Shown here one piece after another: positions 9,663 through 18,513 of a stretch of DNA of 64,000 nucleotides. Position 1 is the first letter of the stretch. Each line of letters starts with the position of its first letter. The notes below the pieces were generated by a model, which saw only the letters and a program-made list of their open reading frames with translations, was not told the origin of the DNA and did no database searches. The stretch is from Amycolatopsis regifaucium (GTDB taxonomy: Bacteria > Actinomycetota > Actinomycetes > Mycobacteriales > Pseudonocardiaceae): the NCBI RefSeq assembly GCF_001613935.1, contig NZ_LQCI01000049.1:124001-188000 (forward strand), read 5' to 3'. A program made the translations under genes and the position numbers.

Positions 9663-10598
9663 TTGCCGGTTTCCGCACGCCTCGGCTGGCATGACCTGCC
9701 GTCGGCGACGCGTGACGCCGTGGAGCGTGAGCTCGGGTCGGTGGTCCGGCGTTCGCTGTGGCAGACCCCCGAATTCGACGGCGGTGTCGCCGCGAGGCTC
9801 GAACTCGGACGCGATCATCGCTGGGTCTTCCTGAAGGCGATCCCCGCGAACAGCCCGCGCGCGGGTGGCTACCGGACGGAGGCGGCCATCGCGCGAAGAC
9901 TGCCCGCGGAAGCGCCCACGCCGACGCTGCTGTCCTTTGTGGACAGCGACTGGCTGGTGCTCGCCTTCGCCGACTTCGACGGCACCAGGCCGAACCTGCG
10001 CCCCGGATCACCGGATCTCTCCGCCGTGCTGGCCACGTTCGGCGCACTCGGGCGCACGCTCACGCCATGTCCGCTTCCCGACGTCCCGGACGCCCTCGAC
10101 GATCTCGGCCCGCTCCTGCGCGGCTGGCATGAACTCGCGAAGGAACCACCGGACGACCTCGACGGCTGGGCCGTCCGCAATCTCGACCGGCTCGTCCAGC
10201 TGGAGACGTCGTGGCATCCCTGGGCGGCCGGGGACACGTTGCTGCACAACGACATCCAGCCCGAATACCTGGTACGGACCGGAACCGGCCGAGTGCTCGT
10301 CACCAACTGGCGTTACCCCGCCAGGGGCGCGGGCTGGCTCGACCTGGTGGCGCTGGTCCCGTACCTGCTGGACGCCGGGCACGGGCCGGCCGACGTCGAC
10401 CGCCTGTTGCGGCGGCGTCCGGTACTCACCGGCGTCCCGGTCTGGGCGGTCACCGCGTTCGGCGTCGCCTTGGCCGGGCACGCCGAACGTGCCTGCCGGC
10501 TGCCGGAACCACCCGCGACGACCGGCGTCCGCGCGGCGCAACGGCGTCTCGCCTCGGCCATGCGCGAGTGGCTCGCCTACCGCACGCACTGGCAGTAG
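9663..10598 (+). CDS. Aminoglycoside phosphotransferase-like protein with degenerate active site
   Basis: A 311-aa protein of the APH/choline-kinase-like fold. Lys58 (FLKAI) and Glu73 fit the ATP-anchoring pair. The catalytic loop reads LLHNDIQPEYLV (195-206): His195 and Asp197 of the H-x-D brackets are kept but the metal-binding Asn is Tyr202. The following motif, normally [LIV]-D-W, is VTNW (Asn215 in place of Asp). With two metal ligands altered it may be a pseudokinase or have shifted specificity. The start is TTG 9663; no in-frame ATG/GTG is better placed. It is convergent with the dehydrogenase gene, separated by a 22-bp hairpin element at 10625-10646. Confidence 0.7.
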   Translation: MPVSARLGWHDLPSATRDAVERELGSVVRRSLWQTPEFDGGVAARLELGRDHRWVFLKAIPANSPRAGGYRTEAAIARRLPAEAPTPTLLSFVDSDWLVLAFADFDGTRPNLRPGSPDLSAVLATFGALGRTLTPCPLPDVPDALDDLGPLLRGWHELAKEPPDDLDGWAVRNLDRLVQLETSWHPWAAGDTLLHNDIQPEYLVRTGTGRVLVTNWRYPARGAGWLDLVALVPYLLDAGHGPADVDRLLRRRPVLTGVPVWAVTAFGVALAGHAERACRLPEPPATTGVRAAQRRLASAMREWLAYRTHWQ

Positions 10599-10624
10599 CG
10601 CCGCACTGTACGCAGTCAGAGGTA

Positions 10625-10646
10625 CGCATTTAGAGGACTAAACGCG
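10625..10646. terminator. 22-bp hairpin element of the CGCATTTAG / CTAAACGCG type
   Basis: CGCATTTAG-AGGA-CTAAACGCG forms a 9-bp stem with one mismatch between convergent genes, overlapping the stop codon of the minus-strand dehydrogenase. Related sequences occur at 44863-44884, 51516-51537 and 51939-51955. It is probably a compact bidirectional terminator. Confidence 0.5.
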
Positions 10647-11552
10647 GGGTCGGCCGACCACGTTCAGCGGCTCTTCCCCGGCGACGTAGCGGCGAAGCTG
10701 CTCGGTGACCAGCCGCTTCGCGCGCGGGTAGAACGACGCCGACCCGCCCGCGACATGCGGCGTGATGACCACCCCCGGCGCGGTCCACAGTGGATGCCCG
10801 GCGGGCAGCGGCTCCGGGTCCACGACGTCCAGCGCCGCGCGCAACCGTCCGGCCACGGTCTCGGCGGTGAGGGCGGCGGTGTCGATCGCCGAGCCCCGCC
10901 CGACGTTCACCACCAGGGCGTCGTCCGGCAGCGCGGCGAGTTCCGCGGCGCCGAACAGGCCCGTGGTCGCGGGCGTCTCGGGCAGAATCAGGACCACGAT
11001 GTCGGCCGACGGCAGCAGGTCCGCCAGCTCACCGACGCCGTGTACCCGCTCCTCGGGGCGCGCCGTGCTCGCCACCCTGGTCACGACCGCTTCGGCCGCG
11101 AGCAGTTGCCGCTCGATGGCCCGGCCGATCGAGCCGTATCCGACCAGCAGCACCCGGCTGTCGGCCAGCGACCGCGTGTGCTCGCGCTCCCACGAACCCG
11201 TCGACTGCTGCGCGAACCAGCGCGGCAGATCCCGCTGTGAGGCGTGGATCAACGCCAGCGCGTGCTCCGCCACGCTGAGGTCGTGCAGGCCACGGCCGTT
11301 GGCCAGCTTCACCCCCGCCGGCACCAGCGGGAGCAGCTTCTCCACCCCGGCCGAAAGCGACTGCAGGAGCTTCAGCGACGGCAGCCGGGCGATCAGCTTC
11401 GTCGGCTCCGCTCCGGTGTCGTACGGCAGCACGTAAACCTCGACATCATCGAGGTCGCCATCCGGCAAGGGACCGGTGCCGTCGTACCACCGGGCGTTCA
11501 GCCCCTCGGGCAGCTCGATGTCGGTCCAGGGCAGGATGGCGCGCTCGTTCAT
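10638..11552 (-). CDS. D-isomer specific 2-hydroxyacid dehydrogenase
   Basis: A 304-aa NAD(P)-dependent dehydrogenase. The nucleotide-binding motif VGYGSIG is at 137-143. Catalytic residues are Arg219 (VNVGRGSAID), Glu247 (DVVDPEPLP) and His266 (ITPHVAGG), the full R/E/H set of the D-2-hydroxyacid dehydrogenase family. Substrate specificity (glyoxylate/hydroxypyruvate, phosphoglycerate-like or other) cannot be read. ATG 11552 is used; a longer start at 11618 would run back into the upstream gene. The glyoxalase-fold gene ends 28 nt upstream on the same strand, so the two may be cotranscribed. Confidence 0.88.
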   Translation of the reverse strand: MNERAILPWTDIELPEGLNARWYDGTGPLPDGDLDDVEVYVLPYDTGAEPTKLIARLPSLKLLQSLSAGVEKLLPLVPAGVKLANGRGLHDLSVAEHALALIHASQRDLPRWFAQQSTGSWEREHTRSLADSRVLLVGYGSIGRAIERQLLAAEAVVTRVASTARPEERVHGVGELADLLPSADIVVLILPETPATTGLFGAAELAALPDDALVVNVGRGSAIDTAALTAETVAGRLRAALDVVDPEPLPAGHPLWTAPGVVITPHVAGGSASFYPRAKRLVTEQLRRYVAGEEPLNVVGRPRV

Positions 11553-11580
11553 GCCGCCATTCTGACCATCGGGATCGGCG

Positions 11581-11937
11581 TCAGCCCTGGTGGGTGGCGA
11601 CGCAGAACTCGTTCCCAACCGGATCGGTCAGCACCGTCCAGGCCATCCCCGGCATCTCGTGCTCCTCCACCTTCCTGGCACCCAGTCCGATCAGACGCTC
11701 CACCTCCTTCTCCCTGTCTTCGGTACCGAAGTCCATGTGGACCCGGTTCTTGCCCACCCGCGGCTCCGGTACGCGCTGGAACGCGAACACGGGCCCGTTC
11801 TCCGTCTTGGGTCGCAGGATCAGGAACTCGCCGTCGTAGTCCTGATCCACCGCCACCCCGAGCGCCTTCGTCCAGAACGCCGCCAGCTCGCGCGGCTCGG
11901 CGCAGTCGATCGTGATCATGCCCAGCTCGATACCCAT
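11581..11937 (-). CDS. VOC family protein (glyoxalase/bleomycin resistance-like)
   Basis: A 118-aa single-domain vicinal-oxygen-chelate protein. It has the beta-alpha-beta-beta-beta repeats of the family: MITIDCAEPRELAAFWTKALG at the start, NRVHMDFGTED in the middle (His and Asp typical of the metal region) and VLTDPVGNEFCV at the end. This resembles the glyoxalase-like group common in actinobacteria, often annotated as binding proteins without a known substrate. It lies just upstream of a 2-hydroxyacid dehydrogenase on the same strand and is divergent from proS. Confidence 0.85.
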   Translation of the reverse strand: MGIELGMITIDCAEPRELAAFWTKALGVAVDQDYDGEFLILRPKTENGPVFAFQRVPEPRVGKNRVHMDFGTEDREKEVERLIGLGARKVEEHEMPGMAWTVLTDPVGNEFCVATHQG

Positions 11938-12063
11938 GGCGGCAAGCTAGCGGCACCCACCGACAAAAACCGCGCACCGCGATAACCGGTTGAATCGGCC
12001 CGGGGCGGGGTGACTACGCTGCGCAGAACGTCTCAGCACGTAATTCCAGCGAGGAGCCCAGAA

Positions 12064-13812
12064 GTGATCACCAGGATGTCGTCGTTGTTCCTTCGCACCC
12101 TGCGTGAGGATCCGGCGGACGCCGAGGTACCGAGCCACCGGCTCCTGGTACGCGCCGGCTACGTCCGCCGAGTCGCTCCGGGCGGCTACTCCTGGCTGCC
12201 GCTGGGCCTGCGGGTGCTGCGCCGGATCGAGAACGTCGTCCGCGAAGAGATGAACGCCTTCGGCGCGCAGGAGATCCAGTTCCCCGCGCTGCTGCCGAAG
12301 GAGCCCTACGAGGCCACGGGCCGGTGGACCGAGTACGGCGACGCCCTCTTCCGCCTCAAGGACCGCAAGGGCGCCGACTACCTCCTCGGCCCGACGCACG
12401 AAGAGCTCTTCGCGCTCACCGTGAAGGGTGAGTACAACTCGTACAAGGACTACCCCGTCGTCCTGTACCAAATCCAGACGAAGTACCGCGACGAGGCGCG
12501 TCCCCGCGCCGGGATCCTGCGCGGCCGCGAGTTCGTCATGAAGGACTCCTACTCCTTCGACCTCGACGACGAGGGCCTGGCGAAGTCGTACGAGCTCCAC
12601 CGCAAGGCGTACACGAAGCTGTTCGACCGCCTCGGCATCGAATACGTCGTCGTCAAGGCGACCTCCGGCGCGATGGGCGGCTCGGCCTCCGAAGAGTTCC
12701 TCGCCGTCGCCGAGACGGGTGAGGACACCTACGTCCGCAGCACCGAATCGGGGTACGCGGCCAACGTTGAAGCGGTCACCACGCCCGCCCCCGAGACCAA
12801 GCCGATCGAAGGCCTGCCCGAGGCGAAGGTCCACCACACGCCGAACACCCCGACCATCGAGTCGCTGGTCACCTTCTTGAACAACGCAGACCTCGGCCGC
12901 ACCTTCACCGCCGCGGACACGCTCAAGAACGTCCTGGTCAAGACGCGTCAGCCGGGCGCGAAGGAGTGGGAGCTGCTGGCCGTCGGCCTCCCCGGCGACC
13001 GCGAGGTCGACACGAAACGCCTCGAAGCCTCACTCGAGCCCGCCGAGTTCGAGCTGCTCGACGAAGCCGACTTCGCCAAGAACCCCTTCCTGGTGAAGGG
13101 CTACATCGGTCCGAAGGCGCTGAAGGACAACGGCGTCCGCTACCTGCTCGATCCGCGCGTCGTCGACGGCACCGCCTGGGTCACCGGCGCCGACGAGCGT
13201 GACCACCACGTGGTCGACCTGGTCGCGGGCCGCGACTTCACCGGTGACGGCACGATCGAGGCCGCCGAGGTCCGCGAAGGCGACCCCTCGCCCGACGGCA
13301 AGGGCACCCTGGTCGCCGCGCGCGGTATCGAGATCGGGCACATCTTCCAGCTGGGCCGCAAGTACGCGGACGCCTTCGAGCTGGACGCGCTGGGCCCGGA
13401 CTCCAAGCCCATCCGCATCACCATGGGCTCCTACGGTGTCGGCGTCTCGCGGCTGGTCGGTGTGCTCGCCGAGCAGAACCACGACGACCTCGGCATCATC
13501 TGGCCGCGCGAGGTCGCGCCGTTCGACGTGCACGTGGTCATCGCGGGCAAGGACGAGACGGTCGCCGCCGGCGCGGAGAAACTCGCCGCCGAACTGGACG
13601 CCGCCGGGATCGAGGTCGTCCTCGACGACCGCAAGGCCAGCCCCGGCGTGAAGTTCGCGGACGCCGAACTCGTCGGGGTGCCGACCATCCTGGTGGTCGG
13701 CCGCGGCCTGGCGAACGGCGTCGTCGAGGTCAAGGACCGCCGCACCGGCGACCGCGAGGAGATCGCCGTCGACGCGGTCGTGAAGCACCTGGTCGAACTC
13801 GTCCGTCCGTAA
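12064..13812 (+). CDS. proS: Prolyl-tRNA synthetase (bacterial type with INS editing domain)
   Basis: A 582-aa class II aminoacyl-tRNA synthetase that charges tRNA-Pro. N-terminal [17 protein letters not shown] and [18 protein letters not shown] are typical of the bacterial ProS core. [13 protein letters not shown] precedes an inserted domain (about 220-400) matching the Ala-tRNA(Pro) editing domain. The class II motif 3 YGVGVSRL is near residue 457, and a C-terminal anticodon-binding domain ([21 protein letters not shown]) completes it. GTG 12064 is preferred to ATG 12076 because GAGGAG lies about 8 nt upstream. Its stop codon overlaps the ATG of the next gene (TAATG), indicating coupling. 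Confidence 0.96.
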   Translation: MITRMSSLFLRTLREDPADAEVPSHRLLVRAGYVRRVAPGGYSWLPLGLRVLRRIENVVREEMNAFGAQEIQFPALLPKEPYEATGRWTEYGDALFRLKDRKGADYLLGPTHEELFALTVKGEYNSYKDYPVVLYQIQTKYRDEARPRAGILRGREFVMKDSYSFDLDDEGLAKSYELHRKAYTKLFDRLGIEYVVVKATSGAMGGSASEEFLAVAETGEDTYVRSTESGYAANVEAVTTPAPETKPIEGLPEAKVHHTPNTPTIESLVTFLNNADLGRTFTAADTLKNVLVKTRQPGAKEWELLAVGLPGDREVDTKRLEASLEPAEFELLDEADFAKNPFLVKGYIGPKALKDNGVRYLLDPRVVDGTAWVTGADERDHHVVDLVAGRDFTGDGTIEAAEVREGDPSPDGKGTLVAARGIEIGHIFQLGRKYADAFELDALGPDSKPIRITMGSYGVGVSRLVGVLAEQNHDDLGIIWPREVAPFDVHVVIAGKDETVAAGAEKLAAELDAAGIEVVLDDRKASPGVKFADAELVGVPTILVVGRGLANGVVEVKDRRTGDREEIAVDAVVKHLVELVRP

Positions 13813-14750
13813 TGGGCTGGTTCGGCAAGAAGCGCGAGGATTCCCCGGGCTACGAGGACAACGCCGCGCTGGACGGGTTCGGGGGCTACCAGCCCTCGGA
13901 CTCGCCCGGCTACACGCCCGTCCCCGAGACTCCCGCTTCGACCGAACCGGAGCCGCAGAAGCCCGCGAAGCAGCCGATGTCGCGGAGCGGGCGAAGGGCC
14001 ATGTACGGCTTCTTCGCCACGCTCGGTGTCATCGCGGTCGCCGCGCTGGCGAACAACGGTGACAGTTCCTCGGAAAGCAGTGCGCCGAAGACCCGGACCC
14101 CGATCGTCTACACGCCTTCGCCGCAGGTCGTCGCTCCGCCGGTGACCGATGGCTGGCAGTCGGTGGCGGGGAAAGACGGCGTCTACGCCTACGACGTGCC
14201 GCCGGACTGGACCCCGAAACCCGGCACGATCCATGGCTGGGAGAAGGGCTCGCAGGTCCCGGGCATCACCATGGTCGCCAGCGCCTTCGTCGGTGAGGGC
14301 TACTGCCCGCAGGAGAAGCGAAGCCGGATCGGCGGCAGTGGGGTGACGAAGGTGCAGGTGGCCGCACCGGCCGCCGCGGCGGAGAAGGCGGTCAACGACC
14401 TCGCGGTCAGCGCCTACAACCCCGAGAACGGTCCGCTGACGGCCAAGATCACCCCGGAACCGGCCCAGCCGACCGAATTCACCCTCGGTACCGGCAAGAA
14501 GGTCCCCGCGAGCATCGTTCTCGCGGAGGTCGTCACCCCGCAGCCGGGAGCGTGCGGGGTACGGCGTGCTCTTGTCGGGGTGCTCGCGCCGGAGCTGGGC
14601 GACGCCTCGGCGGCCCTGACCGTCTATTCGGGCCAGGACACGCCGGGTGCCGCGGATCGCGAGCTGATCTTGAAGATCCTCAAGTCCTACCGGGGCGTCC
14701 CGGAGGCCGACCGCAAGACCATCACGCCGCCGCCTTCGACTTTGCGCTGA
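13812..14750 (+). CDS. Membrane-anchored hypothetical protein (single TM, extracellular domain)
   Basis: A 312-aa protein with a cytoplasmic acidic/proline-rich N-terminus (1-55), a basic stop-transfer flank (SRSGRRAMYG), one transmembrane helix (about 64-82), a Ser-rich linker and an extracellular domain of about 210 residues with two cysteines likely paired. Phrases such as VYAYDVPPDWTPKPG parallel TAYDLPPTGWETKPG in the protein at 17599-18504, so the two are paralogues. The function is unknown; the domain is an actinobacterial surface module. It starts inside the proS stop codon and its last 64 nt overlap the convergent MprF-like gene. Confidence 0.75.
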   Translation: MGWFGKKREDSPGYEDNAALDGFGGYQPSDSPGYTPVPETPASTEPEPQKPAKQPMSRSGRRAMYGFFATLGVIAVAALANNGDSSSESSAPKTRTPIVYTPSPQVVAPPVTDGWQSVAGKDGVYAYDVPPDWTPKPGTIHGWEKGSQVPGITMVASAFVGEGYCPQEKRSRIGGSGVTKVQVAAPAAAAEKAVNDLAVSAYNPENGPLTAKITPEPAQPTEFTLGTGKKVPASIVLAEVVTPQPGACGVRRALVGVLAPELGDASAALTVYSGQDTPGAADRELILKILKSYRGVPEADRKTITPPPSTLR

Positions 14751-16876
14751 TCTTTTCGGGGCTGGGTCTTCTTGCCGGACCTCGCGAGTTTGGCCAGTCG
14801 CAGCAGTCCGGTGTTCGGCAGGTAGGCCCGGCCGAGCGCGATCCCGATCCGCGGCAGATCCGCTTCGTCGCGGAACGCGAGGTACAGCGGGACGTGACGA
14901 GGCTGGAACTTCGCCTTGAACGCGTGCAGCGAACGGAAGCCGTAGAACGGCTCCATCATCGTGCCGAGCGCGTCGAGGACGCGTTCGACGGCGTGCGCGG
15001 GTTCGCCGGAACTCGCCAGCGGAGCGCCGGACAGCGAAACGAATTTCGCGCCTTCTTCGCGGAAGGCCAGGCACGACGACGCGATCAGGAACTCCATCGT
15101 GGGACGGAACCCGTCGGCGCGTTTGCGCATGACGTCCAGCGTCCAGCCACCGACGGCGCCGGCACCGGTGTGGACCGGCAGCCACGACGTCACCCCGTGG
15201 ACCACGCCGTCGGCGTCCACCGCGAGACCGACCCGGGTCTCCGGGTCCATCGCCTCGTCGACGCCACCGAGCGTGAAGCCCATCTCCGGCATGCCCTTGT
15301 CGCCGATCCATTCCTCGGAGATCGCGCGCACCTGCGAGAGCACCGAACGGGGCTGATCGGCGAGCCGGACCAGCCGGAACTCGATGCCGTCCTTCTTGGC
15401 GCGGTTGAGCGCGGTCCGCACGTCCTGCCAGCGCTTGCCGCGGAACTCCAGCGTGTCCAGTTCGATCAAGGTGTCTTCGGCGACCTGGACGTGCTTCCAG
15501 CCGAGATCCGTCGTCTTGGCGGTGGTGTCCCCGGTGGCGGAGAACAGGCACGGCACGAGACCGGTGTTCTCGCACATCGTGATGAACTCGGCGATCGTCC
15601 GGTCACCGGCGCCGTCGGGCGCGATCGGGTCGCCGAGCGCGATCGCGACACCGGCATGGCGACGGTAGGCGAGGTAGGACTTGCCGTCCGCGGCCACGAA
15701 GTACGAGTTCTGCGGCCAGGTCGTCATCCACGAAAGCGTGCTTCCACCGTGACGGCTGAGCAGTGTGCGGGCCAGCGCGGGGTTGCCCATCCGGCCGAGA
15801 CGGCGGCACTTCCGCCGCGACGGGACGCGGAAGGCGCCGCGCGAGGAGATCAGCAGCGCGAACTCGACCGTCCACAGGAGATTGTCCACGAAGAACAGCG
15901 GCGGATCCGAAACCCCGGTGTCCTCACCGAAGACCTCGGCCAGCGCGAGCACTCCGCCGTAGGCCATCACCTGCAGGATGACGAACGAGGTCAGGAGCAT
16001 CGCGCACCACCAGGCGACCTGGCTGCCCTTGCGCAGGCCGTTCATGATCGGCAGCACGATCAGGCACAGGACGCCGACCTCCCAGGTCGACAGCGAAAGC
16101 TCCTCGGACGAACCGAAGGGCCCGTTGCCCGGGACGAAGGACATCACCAGTTCCGCGACGGTGAGCACCAGCAGCCCGGCGACGACGTAGAACCGCCATT
16201 CGCGCAGGCTCGGCCGCCGTTCGCGGGCGGAATCCGGGGAACCGATGAACTTGCGCCCGAACGGCAGGGCCAGCACGAGTGCGAAGAAGTGCACGAGGTC
16301 GGCGAGCGTGCCGACGAAGATGATCGCGACCCCGGCGTAGACGCACAGCCCGGCGCGCAACCGCAGCCGCCACGGCGGCCGCAGGGTGGCGCTGGCGACC
16401 GCGACCGCGGCGAGCGCGCCGCCGGAGAATCCGACGTCGAGGCTGCCGGCGACCCGTTCCGCCCACTCCCAGCCGGAGTTGCGGCTCAGTGCGAGGAACT
16501 GGACCGCGACCAGCACGCTGACGAACTGGCCGCCGATGGCGACGGCCATCGCCCGGCGGGTGCCGAGCCGCCATTCCGCGAAGCCGGCGAACAACGCGAA
16601 ACTCAGCACCATCGGCAGGTAGTACAGCGGGACGACCGCGAACAGCGGTCCGGTGAGCAAGGTCCACCACCGGCCTGATTCGAGCGACGGCAGCCCATAG
16701 GCGATGTACGGGTACACCGCGCGGTCCTCGGCGGCCGACCAGAGCGCGCCCGTGGCCAAGGCGAGCGCGAGCATGGTCACCGTGACGAGGGTGGTGAAAG
16801 GCAGCCGGTGCCTCAGCACCGTGGTGATCTTGTGCGTCCGGTCCGGCGCGGCCGTCCCGCTTCCCCCTGTTGGCAT
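14687..16876 (-). CDS. MprF-like membrane protein: rhomboid-like TM region plus DUF2156 acyltransferase domain
   Basis: About 729 aa. The first half holds eight or more hydrophobic segments; the second half (about 380-700) is a GNAT-like DUF2156 domain (YFVAADGKSYLAYRRHAGVAIALGDPI ... GFRSLHAFKAKFQPRHVPLYLAF, given in pieces) as in lysyl-phosphatidylglycerol synthases. Such enzymes transfer an amino acid from tRNA to a membrane lipid and flip it, giving resistance to cationic peptides. The substrate here is unknown. Start choice is uncertain: ATG 16876 is used, but ATG 16912 or GTG 16969 are in frame. The 3' end overlaps the convergent surface-protein gene by 64 nt. It is the last gene of a minus-strand operon with HAD and surface-protein genes. 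Confidence 0.75.
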   Translation of the reverse strand: MPTGGSGTAAPDRTHKITTVLRHRLPFTTLVTVTMLALALATGALWSAAEDRAVYPYIAYGLPSLESGRWWTLLTGPLFAVVPLYYLPMVLSFALFAGFAEWRLGTRRAMAVAIGGQFVSVLVAVQFLALSRNSGWEWAERVAGSLDVGFSGGALAAVAVASATLRPPWRLRLRAGLCVYAGVAIIFVGTLADLVHFFALVLALPFGRKFIGSPDSARERRPSLREWRFYVVAGLLVLTVAELVMSFVPGNGPFGSSEELSLSTWEVGVLCLIVLPIMNGLRKGSQVAWWCAMLLTSFVILQVMAYGGVLALAEVFGEDTGVSDPPLFFVDNLLWTVEFALLISSRGAFRVPSRRKCRRLGRMGNPALARTLLSRHGGSTLSWMTTWPQNSYFVAADGKSYLAYRRHAGVAIALGDPIAPDGAGDRTIAEFITMCENTGLVPCLFSATGDTTAKTTDLGWKHVQVAEDTLIELDTLEFRGKRWQDVRTALNRAKKDGIEFRLVRLADQPRSVLSQVRAISEEWIGDKGMPEMGFTLGGVDEAMDPETRVGLAVDADGVVHGVTSWLPVHTGAGAVGGWTLDVMRKRADGFRPTMEFLIASSCLAFREEGAKFVSLSGAPLASSGEPAHAVERVLDALGTMMEPFYGFRSLHAFKAKFQPRHVPLYLAFRDEADLPRIGIALGRAYLPNTGLLRLAKLARSGKKTQPRKDQRKVEGGGVMVLRSASGTPR

Positions 16877-16946
16877 GGGAACAAGGTAAGCGGTCCGAGG
16901 CCGCCGGGACATCGGGCAGGGGACCCATATTTCCCTTAGGGGAGTG

Positions 16947-17602
16947 CTACTCCCGACGGATGCTTCCACCCATCTTGAGGACGATGTCCCTGGCTACCGC
17001 ACCGGGGATCCCCTGGTCCGCCAGGACCAGGAGGACGTGGTAGCGGCCGGATCCGGGCAAGGCGCGCGGCGGCAGGGCGATCGCGGTGATCGAGACCGAG
17101 GGTGCGGCGCACGGCCCGTCTGCGGTGGGGACGACGGCCGTGGCCACCGTACCGCCGTCGAGCGCGCTCACCGGTCCGACGGCACCGGTTTCGGTCTTCG
17201 GGGCCGCCCGTCGCTCGCCCGCGCCGAGTGGCCGGAGCCGGGACAGGAATCGCGGTGGTACCGGGCGACGCCCTGCAAGGTGACCGGTTCTCGGCCGGAG
17301 TTTGGTAACCGACGGTGACCTCGGGCTTTTCGATCGTCCGGACAGCACCGGATCGGGCAGGACGAGGTCGGTGACCGACGGCGGGGGCGCGGTCTTGGCC
17401 TGATAGGTGGCCGTCGTGCCGACCGCGAGGACGACGATCAGGCCGATGACACCCAGTGTCGGCAGCAGGCGGAAGCGGCGGCGCGGCGTCCCGGACCGGG
17501 GATCGGCTTCGTCTGTTCGGCCTCGGATTCGAGCGGTCGCCCGATGAGCGGATCGGCGAACCACGCTCGCGGTTCGCCGGGGCGCCCACCGGGGCCGGTC
17601 AT
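16947..17602 (-). pseudogene. Frame-disrupted paralogue of the adjacent membrane-anchored protein
   Basis: An ATG at 17602 overlaps the upstream stop codon (ATGA) and begins MTGPGGRPGEPRAWFADPL. Natural-looking sequence then needs three frame changes: around 17480 into RFRLLPTLGVIGLIVVLAVG (a TM helix), around 17340 into a second frame (TIEKPEVTVGYQTPAEN), and around 17200 back. The final part APSVSITAIALPP ... HVLLVLADQGIPGA closely parallels APSVKVTSAAFK ... CFVMILDQGTPDA in the upstream gene. Third-position GC is high in the chosen frame of each segment and drops outside. It is either a decaying paralogue or a gene with assembly indels in GC-rich DNA. A shorter continuous reading would span 16947-17564. 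Confidence 0.55.
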
Positions 17603-18504
17603 GGCTGTGGCCTCAAACTCGCGAGGATCATCTGCGCGTCCGCTTCGGACAGGGCGTCCGGGGTGCCCTGGTCGAGGATCATCACGAAGCAGATGGTCTG
17701 CTCACCGACCTTGAACGCCGCGGAAGTGACCTTCACACTCGGCGCCCGGCAGCCTTCGCCCTCGCTCGGGATGTACGAAGCGGAGGAACTGAGAGCCTGC
17801 ATCGTGCCGCCCGCGATGGGGATCTGCTTGACCTCGGGCAGCGGCACGTCGGTCTTGCCGGTGGCGGATTGGATCCAGAGCCGGACGGCGCCTCTCGCGG
17901 CGTTGTCGACCGGAATCTGATCCGCGGTGGCGAAGCCGACCGTTCCCCGGTTCGAACCGGAAATGTCGGGGCAGGCGCCGAGCCTGTACCGCATCGCGTC
18001 GTGGATGACCATCTTCAGGTCGCGCCCGGTGTTCCCGGTGGTGTAGCCCGGCTTGGTCTCCCAGCCCGTCGGGGGCAGGTCGTACGCCGTCTTGTCCTGC
18101 CTGGAGACGATTCCCTGCCAGCCCAACGTCTTGGCCGGGACCTTGTTGTCCTCCGGGGCGTCGCCGCTCTGTGCGGTCGACGGAGGCTTCGACGCGGAAG
18201 CGGCCGCGGGCGGCGGAGTGGGCTCAGGGCGCGGATCGTCGCCGTCACGCAGGACGAAGAAGAGCGTGGCCCCGACGGCGATGACCACGACGAGCGCGCC
18301 GAGGCCGATCCACAGGCCCTTCTTGCCCTTCTTCGGCGGTGCCGGAGAGAAACCCTGATAGGTCTGCTGCGGGAACTGCTGGTGGCCCTGGTACTGCTGC
18401 TGGGGATCTTGGGCGTACTGGGGCGGGTACCCCGGGGGCGGGGGTTGCCGCTGATCGGGCTGCTGTGGTCGCTCCGGCCAGCCGTTGCCGCCTGGGTATG
18501 CCAT
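17599..18504 (-). CDS. Membrane-anchored hypothetical protein (Pro/Gln-rich N-terminus, one TM)
   Basis: A 301-aa protein. Residues 1-55 are rich in Pro, Gln, Gly and Tyr (QPPPPGYPPQYAQDPQQQYQ), a cytoplasmic low-complexity segment common in actinobacterial envelope and kinase-linked proteins. A Lys-rich flank precedes one TM helix (about 66-87), followed by a Pro/Ala/Ser linker and an extracellular domain of about 180 aa with two or more cysteines (LGACPDI, GEGCRAPS). It is paralogous to the proteins at 13812-14750 and 16947-17602. It lies 9 nt downstream of a HAD phosphatase gene in the same operon. The function is unknown. Confidence 0.8.
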   Translation of the reverse strand: MAYPGGNGWPERPQQPDQRQPPPPGYPPQYAQDPQQQYQGHQQFPQQTYQGFSPAPPKKGKKGLWIGLGALVVVIAVGATLFFVLRDGDDPRPEPTPPPAAASASKPPSTAQSGDAPEDNKVPAKTLGWQGIVSRQDKTAYDLPPTGWETKPGYTTGNTGRDLKMVIHDAMRYRLGACPDISGSNRGTVGFATADQIPVDNAARGAVRLWIQSATGKTDVPLPEVKQIPIAGGTMQALSSSASYIPSEGEGCRAPSVKVTSAAFKVGEQTICFVMILDQGTPDALSEADAQMILASLRPQP

Positions 18505-18513
18505 GGATCGAGT

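Noticed and set aside
13431-15575. A minus-strand frame of 714 codons through proS and the MprF-like gene
   Set aside because: Partly overlaps the real MprF-like gene in another frame and is antisense to proS; Arg-rich composition.
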